Below the pieces are notes generated by a model. The model was given only the letters and a program-made list of their open reading frames with translations, did not search any database and was not told the DNA's origin. A DNA stretch of 64,000 bases, taken from contig VYZB01000237.1 of NCBI GenBank assembly GCA_013397455.1, forward strand, positions 631,794 to 695,793. The letters are read 5' to 3'. Source of the DNA: Crotophaga sulcirostris (lineage: Eukaryota; Chordata; Aves; Cuculiformes; Crotophagidae). The position numbers and the translations under genes were made by a program. This document shows positions 13,501-27,500 of the stretch, piece by piece. The first letter of the stretch is position 1. Each line of letters opens with the position of its first letter.

Positions 13501-16500
13501 CCAGTCACAAGTATCAACAGCAAAATCTTCTATCTCAGATGCTGGCCCTTGCTCTCCTCTTCATTGTCTGGACAGAGATGCACCATGGCCTCTAGGAATG
13601 TATCTGCATTAAGGACAAAGTACTGCAATATACCACAGACGCAACCAAGGGTCTGCATGTGTTGCTGGAGAGTAGGCATGAGATGAGGAGACTCCTATCT
13701 CAGTTGTAAGAGGAGCCAAGGGAACCAGCTTTCCTGCCTTTCTTTCAGATGAGCTGCTCCAGTACAACTCCTCATCAGTTATAATCTGTCACTTCCCCTG
13801 GGCATTAAGACTGTAATTAATTCCTCATGCTTAGCTATGCAAGGAAGCGGCACTGTATGATCCCCAGTGAGTTGTTCTCCCTGTCATAGCAGAGAATCTT
13901 TACAAGAGAAATAATGACAGACATGTGACAGCTCAAAAAACCCTATAAACATTGGCTTCAAAGCAGAAAAATGCATATATGAATTTCTTCAGAGGACAGA
14001 TTTAGAGCTCTATTATACTGCACTGGCCTCGAAGAGAGAGCAAATAGGGAAATGTTGGATAGGAAAGTGAAAAAGACTTGTCAGCTCTTCCTCCTATTCA
14101 ATGAATTAGTTAATATCTATTTTAGGACAGGGACGATCGCACTCTGTTATCTCCTACTGGGAAAAATCCTAAGACATAAAAGCACATTATGTGTTTTTCT
14201 CCCGCAGTGCATACCCAGTTCATTCCTCAGCTTCTCACCTGATGAGTTGCAACAAGTGCCTCACCATGGAAAGTCAGTAGAAAGCAACAAGAAGCAATAT
14301 AGCTGGTATGTCTGAAATAATCCTCATATCTAAAAAGCTACCTACTACATCGCTCTGGAAATACTACAACACTTGCTGTACTGAGGAAAAAAGAAAAGCA
14401 TTAGCAACATCAACAGCATTTAATAGGGGAGTTATTAAGGAGGAAGAAGGGAGCAGGTTTCTACATCAGCCTTTTCCACTTCTAGTGCGAAGAGACTTCC
14501 ACATAACACCAGTAACAGTTGTTTTTTTAAAAAAAAATCAGCTATCAGGAAACCTGGAAATAAAACAGATTAACTTACAGCATTCAAACCTGGCATTTCT
14601 ATTTCACAATTTTGTTGCTTTTCAAGAATTATTATTTTCATATTTCAATGGCAGTTAAGAAACTTAAAACTCAAGTCTGTGAGTCTGTCTGCTGCAGGTT
14701 TTGAAGATGAATCACATAGAAGTCTTGAGTTCTATTCAGGACATATAACATATGGAATGAAGACTATACATTGTTTTAGCATTCCAAAAAGTAGGAAATT
14801 AAAAGAACAGGAAAATAATTTGCTCCATAACAACCCGGCAGCTTTTAGGAACTGTTTACCTCCACTCCTTACGAACCAGCAAGCAAAGAAGCAAACAGTA
14901 CTCTGCCATATACTGCTGCTACAGGTGTCTCAACAGATGCATCCCTATAAACCATAGTGTTATTACAGCTATCTCTTTATGAACAGATTTGGAGTTCAAG
15001 AATACTGAATTCAATGAGAAGTTTTCCTCTGTTGTCAAATATCTGGCAAATTAAACTGTTTCTTGTACTTTTTTTGGAAGTCCAGAAAAGTGTTATTCAG
15101 GACATGGTTGGACCTACTAAATTGCTAGAAGAAGGCGTGTTAGATTTAAAGAAGAATTTCTCATTAGTCTTTGTGTGCTTTCCGCACAGATAATACTTCA
15201 CTAAAAACATCATACAAATATTTGACTAGTCTGATTATTAATATCTAATACATCTTCAGTGAGAAAGCCTCAAGAAAAGTCTAATTTTCTGAATCCATCA
15301 CCTCTCGTATCAGCTCTACACATTTATACCTGTTTGATGTTTGATGTATATTATTAATCAAAGGTTTACAAGAGAAAAATGACAGAAAAAGGTAAAAAGA
15401 TAAGCTGGAGAAATACCAGGAATATAGACAAGACACTCACTTTCTCATCTAGGTATCATATTTATTTTCAGTATTATCAGTACATGCTCAGCAACGTACA
15501 GATATAAAGACAGTATTTTTACCACAAAGGGCTTAAATCTTGTACAATAATATAACTTCCTTGCTAAGCTGGATGGCTCAGAATAGAGAATCTTTTAATT
15601 TCTAAATCACTGGTTTGTATTGCTCCTGAATTTACAGATTAAAATCTGACCTACTATCTGGTCAGAAAATATTTTTGGGTATCTTTTCCTCCTCCAAAAG
15701 GTCACTATCATGAGATGCACTCTTACCAGCTATCAAAACTAGAATAAGCATAACAACCTAAACATTCTCCATATTACTGTGTTATCTTCAAGGTACTAAT
15801 GGTCATGGGATATGGGATATCAAAAGTAAGCAAGATAGTGTTTACTCAACCTTAAGTAAAATATTTAAAAAATACTTCAGGATTTAAATACACCAGAATA
15901 AAGAAATTTGAAGTTATAGACTGCATAACTCCTCCTTCACATACATTACATATTTAATACTTTTTTATTACATTATATGCTTTTAAAGGACTGATGCCTT
16001 ATTAGAAATGTGCAATGTGACACAGTTATTGCTATGGGAACTATAATATTAAACATTAAATATGTACACACATTCTCAGGTATAACACTGATTTCGTGTA
16101 ATATTTTGTTGTAATAAATAGATTTTCCTCATTAGTCTTCGATGGACTACTTCCTCGCAAGAAGTAGTCTTGCTCTCCCTGGGTGAACTTTTGGCGTTTT
16201 AGTCCATAGGACTTCTACTGTCAGTTTCAGTGAGAGCCATTATTCCATCCCAGACCTCTGTACCAAATACAATTGCTTGGGGATACACCCTGAAGATCTG
16301 ATTCTGATCTCACTTATGCTGAACAGAAAAGGAGAAAGTGAGAGAAAAGCAATAAAAGCATGAATGTAAAAAGCAAGACAAATCAATAAAGAAAGAGAAA
16401 ACAAGGCAAGAAATCAAGAACCCAAGCAAGTCTTCTGTTCCATTTCATATTTATATGCTTTATATGATTTCTTTGGTAATTTTCCTATCATTCAACTTAA

Positions 16501-19500
16501 CAATGTAAATCCAAATGTAATATAATCAGGATAGTTCATATGTCTCAAAAACTAACTGGTCTGGTTTCTGTCAATGTCCTCTTGTTGTTCTTTTTAAAAA
16601 CGAAGTCAGACATTTATTAAAGCTCTGAATGCAAGTACAGATGTGATGTGATAGCTGGCAACATCTACAGGAAATAGTGTCCAAAGAGAGAACATTAATG
16701 GCAAAGATTTTGACATCAAAATTTATGGGCCTGTCTGCTTGACTTTGCCGTTTACAGACTCTGGTATGCACTTCTTTACTTCAACTGAGCAATTTAAGGG
16801 GTTTAGTCACCCTCCAAATATCTGTGAGTGCTGCACAGATGGAGATGTACATGGGCTTCATGAAGGCCTGCCCAGTCTGATAAGAATTCTCTGTTCAGCC
16901 CTATAAATGTGTACATGTGTGTGCACACATAAATTGCTATATATGCACTCCTGTGTGATGCATAAGAATTCTGTATTCCTTTGCTATCCCAGTCACAAAT
17001 AAGCCCAACTAACAGATGTTACCCTACACAACAAATAAAGAGATACAAGTCTCAGAATGTGGTATGATTTTTTTTAAAGAAGAGTGAGTTTTTCAATTGA
17101 TATTCTATTTATAAGTTCTTGTGAGTGACTTTCAGAAGACTTGACTATGCTCAAATTGCAATCAGCAAAAGTGCTAGATCTTCACCACCTTTGAAAATTG
17201 GAAAATATGCCAGTCTTCAAATGTCAGGCTTATATTTCATTTATTTGTTTTGTATAGATCCTTTAAAAGGAAGATGATGAGTGTTAGGGTTCAAGTAATG
17301 GACAAATGAGAAAGACAAAACTACTGCTCTCTCAGCCCTATCGGACATACATAAGAAATAGCCTTTCAGTAAACACCTTCCAGGAAAACCAGCGTGCCTG
17401 CAAAATACACAGTAGAGCAGAGGGAGTTGGGTGGTAAACACTGGTGAACTCTCCAGCATATCATTGAGCAGTATAGGGAGAAAGAGATATTTTTACTAAC
17501 AATAAGTGAATATAGTAAAGAAATAAGACTAAAACTAGAATGGTTTCAAGCAACATATTTAAACATGAAACTGATTTTATTCTTCCATATTTACAATACA
17601 TAAAGGCTTTAGAAAACAATATAAATTATAAATACTGAAAAGTTAAAAATTAACCCTGTTGTAAAACCTATAATGAAAGTTAATTTTTTTTTTAACTTTG
17701 TGCCTCCTGACAGAAATACAGATATTTCAGCCATCAAATATCCACTCCTTCTACACATAACTTGCTAATATTTAAACTGCTTGAAAAGAACAGATAAACC
17801 CATCAAAGGTTCAAAAGCTGACAAGACTACATTATCTAACATATGTCATACTTACTGGCATTTTAAAATCCCCGGGTCTGCAAATAATTTACATTGTATC
17901 CTGAATAAACTGGTCAAACACAGCTCTTAGCACAGTTCCAACTGATTCTTTTGTGAGATGACACTGCTTTTCCTTTCTAGATAAACGCAGATGTTTCTTT
18001 ATTAAAATTCTTCAAAATTTACTTTTAAAACTTCAGTATTTTAACTTTCTTTTTTTTTTCTTTTATTCATGTAAACATTTACTCCTGATGTGCGGTGACA
18101 GATTCTTTCTTCATTTGACTGACTTCTTACACAAAGTAACTTTTTTGCCCACCATCTGATATTTAACACATCTCTAGGTCAGCATTCTAAGAATTAAGAT
18201 ACAGTATACAGCAGGGAGATACACTTGCATGTAAGCAAATTACAGCATGCCAACATCTCCTGATGTAATGTCCTGATACCCTAAATTCATTCTCACCATT
18301 ACTCTTCATAACCAATAAACATTAAATTTTTCTTTCCATTTTTGTGTGTCTGTTTGGCCCCCTGCCTCATCTCATCACCATTACAGACACATACATATAC
18401 AACTTTCCCAGACTCAAACTCCACCTGATTATATAGTCTGTGCTTAAGCATCCATATCACCAAAGTCCTTGTATTTTATGCATCGGCAAAGTAGATTTTG
18501 AGTGAGCTGCCTCACACCAGCCAGGACCGCAGGGCCTCTACTTAACCGCTTTGTTGAGTTTTGACCCTGCGCTTATTATTTTTACCCATCCTCTGGACCA
18601 ATAGCCAAATAGTAAGACAAAAGGGACTAGAAAAAAGATTTTTAATGGTACTTCTTGAGTCACTTCAGCAACCCAGATAACACTCTGTGGACTACAATAC
18701 CGATCTAGGATGATCTGGTGTTTTCCTCCCTTTGCTGTAAGGGGGCTGGGCTCTACAGTAAAGGGAGAATTGGGTTCTTAATCTCAGTTTATGAGCCACT
18801 GGGATGAGCCCATAGTGCTGCTTTCAGTAGAAATATATTTGTGCATAATTTGTGTATGAATTAGAAAGTTTTCAAAATTAGAAATTCAGTGTTTAATTGT
18901 GTAACACTGTTTAAACATTTGTATACAACACTTAAATTCCTCAGGTATTCAGACTACTATTTTCTGTACATCACTAAAGTTTGCTATAAGAAAGTGTACT
19001 GGTGATATCTGTCGCCATTCAAGGTTTTTCAAAATAATGACCTCCTCTGAATTTATATTTTGTCCTGGAAAACTGGGAGATAAGTGGTGTAGGCTGGCTG
19101 CAGATGTATGTCTCTGCTGATACAATTTATCCCGTTACAGTCCAACTCATCTTGTCACAAAGCACCAACATCTGATTTTAGCAGCACACGCCTGGCTCTT
19201 TCTCAGATGTTATCGCACTTCATATGCCAGCAAATTTTGTAACAACTGACTGAAAGGTGATCAGTATATATTTGGCATGTTCAAAATATACGTTGACATA
19301 TTTACTTTTCTTTACATCCTTATGCTTGAGTTGCATTTTACTTAATCAAAATGCATAATTATTATATTTTTTTTCAGTATTTTATGAGGATCATCTCCTT
19401 CATTATGTTCATAATATTAGTAGTAGCATCAACAGTGAGCCAGCTGATCAAATACTAACAGAATCTTTTCCTATTGCTGTGTGTTTGATAAAGATTATAG

Positions 19501-20501
19501 CCTTATAACACATTTTTAAACTTTTACGTTTTTTAAAAGGCTTATGTAAATATTCTCCCCCAAAAACCTTTATTATTGCAAAGATTATTATTAGGTAACA
19601 TCTTACAAGAAGGGTCATCACCTGGACAATTATTAGATTCCACTGTGATTAGTTTAAACTTATTGTACTAAGAAATTAAATAAGGCTATATTTTAAATAG
19701 CTGTATGAAAGTGGAATTTTCCTCCTAAGATTATAAATGGTGATATCTTTTACCAATTATCTGCTCAGACCCACAGTCGATGACCCTTAAACCTTACATT
19801 TTCTATCCACTGTATGTTAAAATAAAATTTATGCATTTTACAGTTCTTGTTCTCTAAGATGTTAAAAGCATCAATCAAGATTGGAGTCCCATTGTTAGAT
19901 ACTGTATAAACCCATTAACTGGGATTCCACTTAGCTAAGTTATAAGGTTACAAACCTGTTCTAAACTCATTACTATCAAAGGAAGCACACTCAGATAAAT
20001 TATCATTCATAGCATCTGTCTTAGCGACCTATTTTATGCATTATAATTTTACATATCAAAAGTAGGAGGTAGGCTTGTGATTTTTAGAAGCAACTCTCAA
20101 TAGGAAAGATAATTGGAATGGAAAATTTTAACTCCACAATCAGTAGTTGTGACAGGAACAGGGTATCTCACACAAATTGTACAAAAGTTTCAGAATACAT
20201 TTTTTTGTTGCGTAGAAGAAATTAGGAAAGGGGGAAAATACTGTTCATTTAAGTCTACCTTGTGAAGAGCAACTCATGGTAAAATTGAAAATGAAATATG
20301 TCTCTGTGAAAGCAATTAAAAAACAACAGAACACACTTTAAAGATGGGGGAAAGTATCACTTTTTTACAGAAAGTGGAAAGAAAGGTGTAGAAAAAAGAG
20401 TATACAAAGGAGTATCACAAAATTTGTAGGCTTAAAATGAGTAAAGGTGCAGAATTAAATAAAATTGAAAGAAGAAAGGATCTTAAAAGGTAAAACCAAA
20501 C
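10501..20501. other. Intronic sequence without a recognised gene or repeat
   Basis: About 10 kb of AT-rich intron. Regions of more average composition at about 13500-14300 and 18460-18800 carry no recognisable protein signature. ORFs of 60-116 codons here (for example 14308-14658 and 14679-14957, plus strand) look like chance frames. A short inverted repeat (CTACTTC and GAAGTAG, 7-nt loop) lies near 16145 and is probably coincidental. Confidence 0.5.
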
Positions 20502-20590
20502 AAAATGAGAAAATGAGAAAAAATGAGAAAATGAGAAAAAATGAGAAAACGAGAGAAATGAGAAAAAAACCAAAAAAATGAGAAAAAAAG
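20502..20590 (+). repeat. Purine-rich minisatellite, ATGAGAAA-type units
   Basis: About nine imperfect units of ATGAGAAA with extra adenines, plus variants ACGAGAG and a CC interruption near 20570. The minus-strand translation is a run of Phe-Ser-His-Phe units and is not a gene. It lies just upstream of the old CR1 copies. Read from the IMMP2L strand it is a TTTCTCAT pyrimidine repeat. Confidence 0.85.
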
Positions 20591-20799
20591 GCAAATGAAA
20601 GTGCACTTCAGTTACATAACATTCATTGTACTTATATAGAACAAAAAACTATGTTTTTTTTGTCATAGGGCAGAGATAAGACTGAAGGTTCAACACCTTA
20701 TTCGCATCAGCCTTCAAAAAAATAATTCATGACCAAACACATAATTGAAGGCATTTTAATGATGACATATTTCTAATATCTCAGAAGCCAAGGAAAAGT

Positions 20800-21665
20800 A
20801 AGCAACTATGTTTATATCAGATAAAAAGGAGGACGTAGTAATTATGGAGCAGTTAGTCTAATTTCTGCCACCAAAACAATACCAGAAGAAATTATGATAG
20901 ATTCAATTTGAAATCATCTATATAATGCATTCAATAGTATCTGGATTGTCTGGTCTAATTTTATCCACACTAGGATGGGCTCTGATCTAGCTGTTTTCAC
21001 ACATTAAAGATATAATTGGGAAAATTATAGATAGTCTGAAACAAAGGTTAGTTCAATGTGTCTATTAGCAGTTAAATCCAATGTCAGTCATAGTAAAGAA
21101 TAGAGGAGAAAAAAACAGAAATAGTCGTTCTGTTATTATATAATATCATGCTTGTCTCCTCTTGAATACTGTGTGAAGTTTCAATATAGCTACCTTTTAT
21201 GACAGATCTTGATAGAGATTGAAAATGTCACAGTAAAATTGACAAAGTTTTAGAGAAAAGCAATACATTTGTTAAGCAGACTTGGATTATTCAACCTGGG
21301 AAAAAGATAGCTGGGCAGAAGAGAGTGATGAAGAACTAAAAAATTATGAACAACACTGAGAAGGTAGATAGGGATCTACTTTCCCAATAGCCAATGAAAG
21401 GACCATGAAATAAAAAGTTATAAGTTCAAAACTAAATGGTTCTTTAAACAGTGCACAAAAAAGCTTCAGAATTGCCTGCATAGAATGTTGTGGATGCTAC
21501 AGATTTTAAAGGGTTTGAAAAGTGACCATACTTACAGATCAAAAATCTAGTAAAAAGTTTATTCAATGACATCATCAGCCTCAAGTCGTTGCTCAAAGCT
21601 AGGAGAATATTCTGGAGAAGTGGCCCTATGCACCTGCCTTCTCTTCAGATTCCCCTCTGATATGG
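20800..21665 (+). mobile_element. Ancient plus-strand CR1 LINE (reverse-transcriptase region to 3' UTR)
   Basis: Three blocks follow CR1 order. Near 20840 the text reads like the RT block Asn-Tyr-Arg-Ala-Val-Ser-Leu (NYGAVSL-type). Near 21155 TCTTGAATACTGTGTGAAGTT matches the L-E-Y-C-V block, followed by the LFNL-equivalent GGATTATTCAACCTGGGAAA. Near 21345 AACACTGAGAAGGTAGATAGG precedes the 3' UTR-like GCTAGGAGAATATTCTGG at about 21598. Frames are broken throughout, so this is an old copy. Its orientation is antisense to IMMP2L, and the upstream boundary is uncertain. Confidence 0.7.
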
Positions 21666-21689
21666 TGGGGTAATCCTGTGATAAATAAG

Positions 21690-22068
21690 ATCCGGGAGGA
21701 AAGACAGAAGGCCTTTTGCTTTTTCAGTCTGGAAAAATTGGACTAAGTGAAAGAAGTAACACATAAAAACTGCAGTACTCTATGAAGTTCTTTAGAAGGA
21801 ACAATGATCAATTTTTCCAATAACTTTACAAGAAAAACTAACATAATTTACTATTATGAATTATTACGGAAAATATTCTGGCTACATAGATAACAAAGCA
21901 CTGGAATAGTCTTTCTAGGGAGGTTGTAGGATAGCTTCCAACAAGATTTAGAAGAATAAGACAGACAAACATTTGTTAGAATGTAGTCGATCTTTCTTCT
22001 TTGCAGAACTAAATTGATTAGACCATTCTCTCAGTTTCATTTCTATTCTATGACTACAATTTCCAACA
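21690..22068 (+). mobile_element. Second old plus-strand CR1 3' fragment
   Basis: TTCAGTCTGGAAAAATTGGAC near 21723 (the L-F-S-L-E-K block) and GCACTGGAATAGTCTTTCTAG near 21899 (the H-W-N-R-L-P block) are followed by GACAAACATTTGTTAGAATG (the F-K-L-D region). A decayed tail resembling TTCTATTCTATGAC ends near 22057. It repeats, in the same orientation, part of the module found in the preceding copy, so it is a separate insertion or a duplicated segment. It is diverged and has no open frame. Confidence 0.7.
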
Positions 22069-23759
22069 GAATAAATGAAAAAATTAAAGATGTAGTTCAC
22101 TAAAAGGAGCATCCCTAACTAAAAAAAAAAAAACACTTCAAGGTTAATTAAATTAATTAAGTAAAGGTTGAGACAAAATATATGGTGCTTCGTTCTTTCA
22201 AAGGATGTGATGAACAGAAGTGGATGTTTTATAAGAAAAATGTTCTGGTATTTTTTTATAATTTAAAATCTATTAGATAGGAAGAGAAAGGAAGCCCAAA
22301 TGATGGAAAATTAAATATGACCATAGAACTGAGCCTCAGTGGATGAGTATTAGCAGAAGGTAACCTCTTGAATAAAAAGAGAATGAACATATATATAAAA
22401 TCCCGTTGTCTTGTACAAAGTCAGTTTTGTGGATAAATACAGCATAATTCAGGACACACAGGCTGTGCTTTTCAGTTGAAAAGACCTTCAAAGAACACCA
22501 AAAAATTAAATGATAAAGTGTTTTCAGCATTAAACAAAAATAAAATTTTAATTAGAAAAAAAAGAAATAAAATAAATAGAAGTTTTATTCATCAAGATGC
22601 TAAGTTTGAAACCTTCCATTTTGTTCTCAATAACCCTTCAGAGCCCAAGGCAATATGAGGTCCCTCCAAAGGAATTATTGTTCCTCAGAAGAGGAATACA
22701 TGCACCTTCAACACCTTCCTCCTGTCACCTGATCATTATCAGAAGGTTTGTCCTTTAACTGAATCCCTCTTTATCTTCCCTCTTTATCTCACTTTGTCTT
22801 CTCTGTATGGTATGGGATGAGGGATAAGATCAGACGTCCTCTGGTGACTGCTACCATAGCAGACTAGTGAAGCATGATGCCAGGGTATGTTAAATCATTA
22901 CTTTTATCCTGTTTACCCTTGGATAACTGTTTTCCAAAAGGTTGCAGTGCAAAGGAAAAAAAATTACAAAATTAACTTTTAAAAAGAGTAATTCACTTTC
23001 TGATCATCACTGAGTTGATCTTAGAGTTTCCAAATAACTAACTTAAAAGTAGAAATTGGTGAGAGTTGAAATGCATACACACCTCAAAAGATAACTGAGT
23101 AGATTAACCTGTACACCAATGAAATCTAGGTCAGACTTAAAAACCTTCAAATTGCAGCTGACATAATGAATATTAAGTCAGTCAGTCAGGAGAGATTCCT
23201 TCATGAGGCCAAACCAATTTAATTTTTTTAGAAGAAAATTCATTACAACATACTGAATTTTATGTGATTTTTTCCTGTACAAATATGGTTCACCTTTTAT
23301 AGCAAACTCATAACAGATAATTAACAGTAGATCTCTAGCAGCAATATTAGTATATACTAAAATAATTTATCAAGAAAGCCTAAGTTAGGTAATTTTTCCA
23401 GCATAGATTTTTACCAGAAGGTGGAAAAGGAGAAATGAAAGGAAGGAAGGCAATTGTTCTCCCTCTAAAATGTAATTGGAAGAAGACTTGCAGTAAACTG
23501 AGAGTTAAAGAGAATTATCTTCTGAAAGTACTATTGACTAAAGTTTCCCGCAGAAAACGGTAATAAAAAAATGTCTTGGTTTCTTAATTCAATACATTTT
23601 AATCACATTTTATTTACCTTGTGAAGAAAATATATTTATTTTCTGGAAAATATATATGCATACAATACTTCATTAAAAAAAATTAAAATGAAGTACTAAG
23701 CTGCATTGATCTTGCTCTGAGAGGGGAACTGACTTGACCATGTGGTTTACACAATACAG
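22069..23759. other. Intronic sequence without a recognised gene or repeat
   Basis: AT-rich intron with a 13-base adenine run near 22120, the palindromic TTAATTAAATTAATTAA near 22144 and an AGTC tetranucleotide run near 23177. No gene or element was recognised. Confidence 0.5.
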
Positions 23760-24066
23760 TCACAGTATCACAGTATAACCAGGTTGGAAGGGACCTCTGA
23801 GATAATCAAGTCCAACCTACAAGCCAACACTAACACCAACTCATCACCTAAACCATGGCACTGAGTCTTCCCTTAAACACATCCAGGGTCGGCGACTCCA
23901 CCACCTCCCTGGGCAGCGCATTCCAGTGGCCAATCACCCTTTCAGTGAAGAACTTCTTCCTAACATCAAGTCTAAACCTCCCCTGACGAAGTTTAAGTCC
24001 GTGCCCTCTAGTTCTGTCACTGGTCACCTGTGAGAAGAGACCAACGCCCGCTTGACTACAACCTCC
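23760..24066 (-). mobile_element. CR1 LINE, 5'-truncated, ATACTGTGA-tail subfamily
   Basis: The left edge is TCACAGTATCACAGTAT, the reverse complement of an ATACTGTGA-type CR1 tail, followed by AGGTTGGAAGGGACCTCTGA. The minus strand encodes [34 protein letters not shown] and [11 protein letters not shown], the ORF2 C-terminus, with little decay. The copy ends at about 24066 at GACTACAACCTCC, exactly at one arm of the hairpin described for the related copy at 46287-46311. It belongs to the same subfamily as the 45975 copy. Confidence 0.94.
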
Positions 24067-24411
24067 AGTCATAACCACATTATGAAATTTGTTGGAAATG
24101 GACACAGAAATATGATTATTAGTCTACTCTATGCTGGCACCTTGTATAATTCAATAAATATTCTACAAATATACCCGATGAAAAATCAACTTGTTTCAAA
24201 CAGTAATTACTTAGACCCATATACTTGTGCCTTATGAGGAGGCAGCCCCTCCCTCCCAACACATCCAAGTCTAGGCTTTTTATTTCAGATTTCATAATCC
24301 AACAAATTGTAGTCAGTCCTCGAATGTGATAATTTTTTGTTCTTTCACAGACAACTGTTCATTTTCATAGGATACTGTGGCTGCTCCACAAATATTTCTC
24401 TGCTTACGGGT
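24067..24411. other. Intronic spacer between two oppositely oriented CR1 ends
   Basis: About 345 bp of AT-rich sequence between a minus-strand and a plus-strand CR1 copy. I see no gene. A 61-codon plus-strand frame at 24052-24237 starts inside the CR1 copy and has no family signature. Confidence 0.5.
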
Positions 24412-24520
24412 ATGGGCAACCTGCTGTAGTTAACTCTGCTTGGGCAGGGAAGCTGGACTGCATGATCTCCAGAGGTCCCTTCAAAAATCAAACCTCACCC
24501 ATCATTGTGATTCTGTGATA
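24412..24520 (+). mobile_element. CR1 LINE 3' end, plus strand
   Basis: TGCTTGGGCAGGGAAGCTGG, TGATCTCCAGAGGTCCCTTC and the closing GTGATTCTGTGAT are the standard end of CR1, with an ATTCTGTG tail. Only about 110 bp remain, a very short 5'-truncated copy. Antisense to IMMP2L. Confidence 0.88.
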
Positions 24521-27500
24521 ATCTAGTTTTATGAGCCCATGAATGGGCTCAGAAGAGATTTATAAATATATTGGAAAAAATGTCCCAATCACTGCTTCCC
24601 TTAAAGACCAGACAGGAGACATGCTACTATTCTAAGTGTATTCCCTCTTCTCCTCCCCTAGGGATTTTAGGAAAAGGAAATTACATTAAACAAAACAAAA
24701 ACAACAAAAATCCCACTGTTCAAAATGGATTAAAGCCTCATTAAGTATCAACTGGGACTGATGTTTTCAGTCAGTATGATTTATGAATTTTGTTTGCTTT
24801 GAGCTGTACACCAGCAAACAAAAGAAGTGCTCTAGATCCATTCCCTGAGGGGGGAAATTTGTGCAGAATTTTAAGACTCTCAGGCTACATTTAACAACAG
24901 AACTATGTAAAAATATTAGTTCATTTTCATTGCATCTTAATTGAAATAGTATGATGTAATTATTCATACTTACTCAATTGTGAACATTATCTTCCCTAGT
25001 TTTTGATGTTTTATAAGATTGATAAATGTGAAAGCAAAGAATTTTCAGAAAGCTTGTTAACAAAGCAAGTGGTTTCATAAAAAAAGGTTGGGTTTAACAT
25101 ACAGGAATCTACATCAGATCTATCTCTTGTCTACTATTCCAGCACTGCCTGTGAACTGATAAGGGTAATGCCAGCTCTTTAGATTTTTTTATGCTTTTTA
25201 TATAGAAAGTGTTCTTATTTCATCCATAGACCAACTTTAAAATCAAAATACTGTCCTCAGCTTCTCTGCTAAATATAATGCTAAAATTAACACAATGTTA
25301 AATGAATACTTACCTTTATTTTAAAACAAAGAAAATATCACCTGTACAAGGAATCAGTATTGTGTATTGTAACAGAAATAATTCACACATGTACCTATGC
25401 AGTAGCTTAAAAAAATTATACTTTGACTTGAACATCACAAGCATCTTCTGTTAATGTGTACATAAGCAAGTAGTCTTTTGGACGACTGACCAAAGAAATG
25501 GCTAGTCTATTTGTTACTTAGAATCCAATTTATCTGGCCATTAATATACAAAATTTTTGATTAAAAAAAATTACTGAAGCTACCTTTAATTCTGATTGTT
25601 CTGACAACTCCAATATTCTTTACCAGAAATACAGTCCTCATGTCTTAGAAGCAACAATTACATACAAAATAACGGTGTTGTTATCACCTCATGCAAAATG
25701 TATCTAGTCATTTGAAAAAGGTCTAAGAAACTGGTGACATAATTAATCTTATTCTACTTTTTGCAACTAGGTTGAATCTACATTTTTTCTGAGAGATAAT
25801 TATGTATCCCCTTTCTTAAAAACCTCTAGATATTCTTATTATGGGGAGGTTAAACGTTTTTCTGTAAAGAAATACCTTGAAAGATTGTTCGAATTTGGAA
25901 CCAGGTTTAAACAGGTAGATGAAAGAGTAATTATAAAGGACTAACTAGATAGCTGCTAGACATTCTAGAACGAAACACAGTCTGAATTGTGTATTTCATA
26001 GCAAGGAAAACTTTTTTTCTTAAGAAATGCTGCAATATTAACCAGCAGTACAGCGTTTGATAGACGGCTTTTATGTGAAATGAAGAATGTACCTTAAATT
26101 AATACAAAGATTTTATATTTTGCATATGTAAACATCATGATTATATGTCTAATTAGGCATGCAACCATGCTTTTAATCTGTAACAGGTGATACCTAACAG
26201 CAAGAGAATAGTTGCATACTTAAATAACAGCCAAGAGAGAACTGGATGAGCCAGAGGCACTGGCATTTATTAAAATATGCTATGCCACTTTCAACATAAT
26301 TAGTTATCTAATTGCAACCCCAAACTTAGTCAATGCTTTTGCACATGTAATTAATTACAGTTTGTTTAAAAGTACTTCATCGGTAGTGCTTTATTCTTCA
26401 TTTCCTGCAAATCATGTTACCAAAGGATAGATCTGATTTTCATAAACAACAGAGACATATAAATAAGATGAAGAAAGGCATTAAATAAAGAAAAGCATTA
26501 TAGGGTAATATACCATTAATGCTATCTAGAATTTCAGAAATATATCTCTTTTTTTATCTCCTGAAACTATTTTAACTATTTCAAGCTGCAATACATCTAA
26601 ACTCTAACAGTTATTCACTAAAAGACTCTTTAAGCTTTCTATGTAAAAAGAGCATCAATTATATAGCTCAGATTCACATTGTAAAATGCATTCAGGCAGG
26701 TAATTGTGAACAAATAAAGCCCTTATTTATCAGTATTTACTATTAGTGTCATCCAGAATCTCTACCAACACATCTGGAATTACTATGTCAGTTTTTCTAT
26801 CATTAAGTTCCAAGAAGTTTACAAGCAAAGTATGAAAGTTGCACTGGATGCAAATCAGTATATAGGCATACAATGAAATAAAGAAATCACCACAAACAGC
26901 AATACAAAAGCATCTTCTTTAAGCTGAAAATATTATAAAGATTGTCGCAAGCAGCTAAGCAAATGGAATTACAGAGGTTTACCTTTAGTGTGTGTGTGTG
27001 GAGCATGACAGAAATTAGACTGTATTTATTTGAATTATTAAATTAATAGCCCAAGGAAGTTCTTCCTCAGGTTAAGAAAAGGCAGAAGCCAAGTTCTGTG
27101 TACAAGACAGTGCAGAAACAATAAAGGACTGAAAACAAAGAAAGAACTGAGTCTTGAGAGTGATAAATTGCAACTTGTGCGTGGCAAGATGATTTATCGG
27201 TGGACCCAAAGAAACAGAGGTGACAAGTTACATCTAGGAGCAAGATTCCTGAAGTCCCCTAACACACACACACCCCACTCCGAAAAATTGTGTACTGGTA
27301 TTTGTAAAGACCAGAGAAATCAGAGCTGCAAAATACTAAGACTTTACTAGAGTTTTACTTCTGAAGAGACACAGAATCCATACACACATTTTATAGCTAT
27401 GAAATATTCTTTATTATGAGAGTCTAGAGGTCATAATTGCAGCCTGATATAAGGAGTGACAAAATCGTGCAGTGGACTGTGGCACATTGAGCCAAGTGAG

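Noticed and set aside
16143..16163. Hairpin CTACTTC with GAAGTAG as a terminator or structured RNA
   Set aside because: A 7-bp stem with a 7-nt loop and no context; expected by chance in 64 kb.
20415..20606. Phe-Ser-His-repeat minus-strand ORF as a repetitive protein
   Set aside because: It is the translation of the ATGAGAAA minisatellite.
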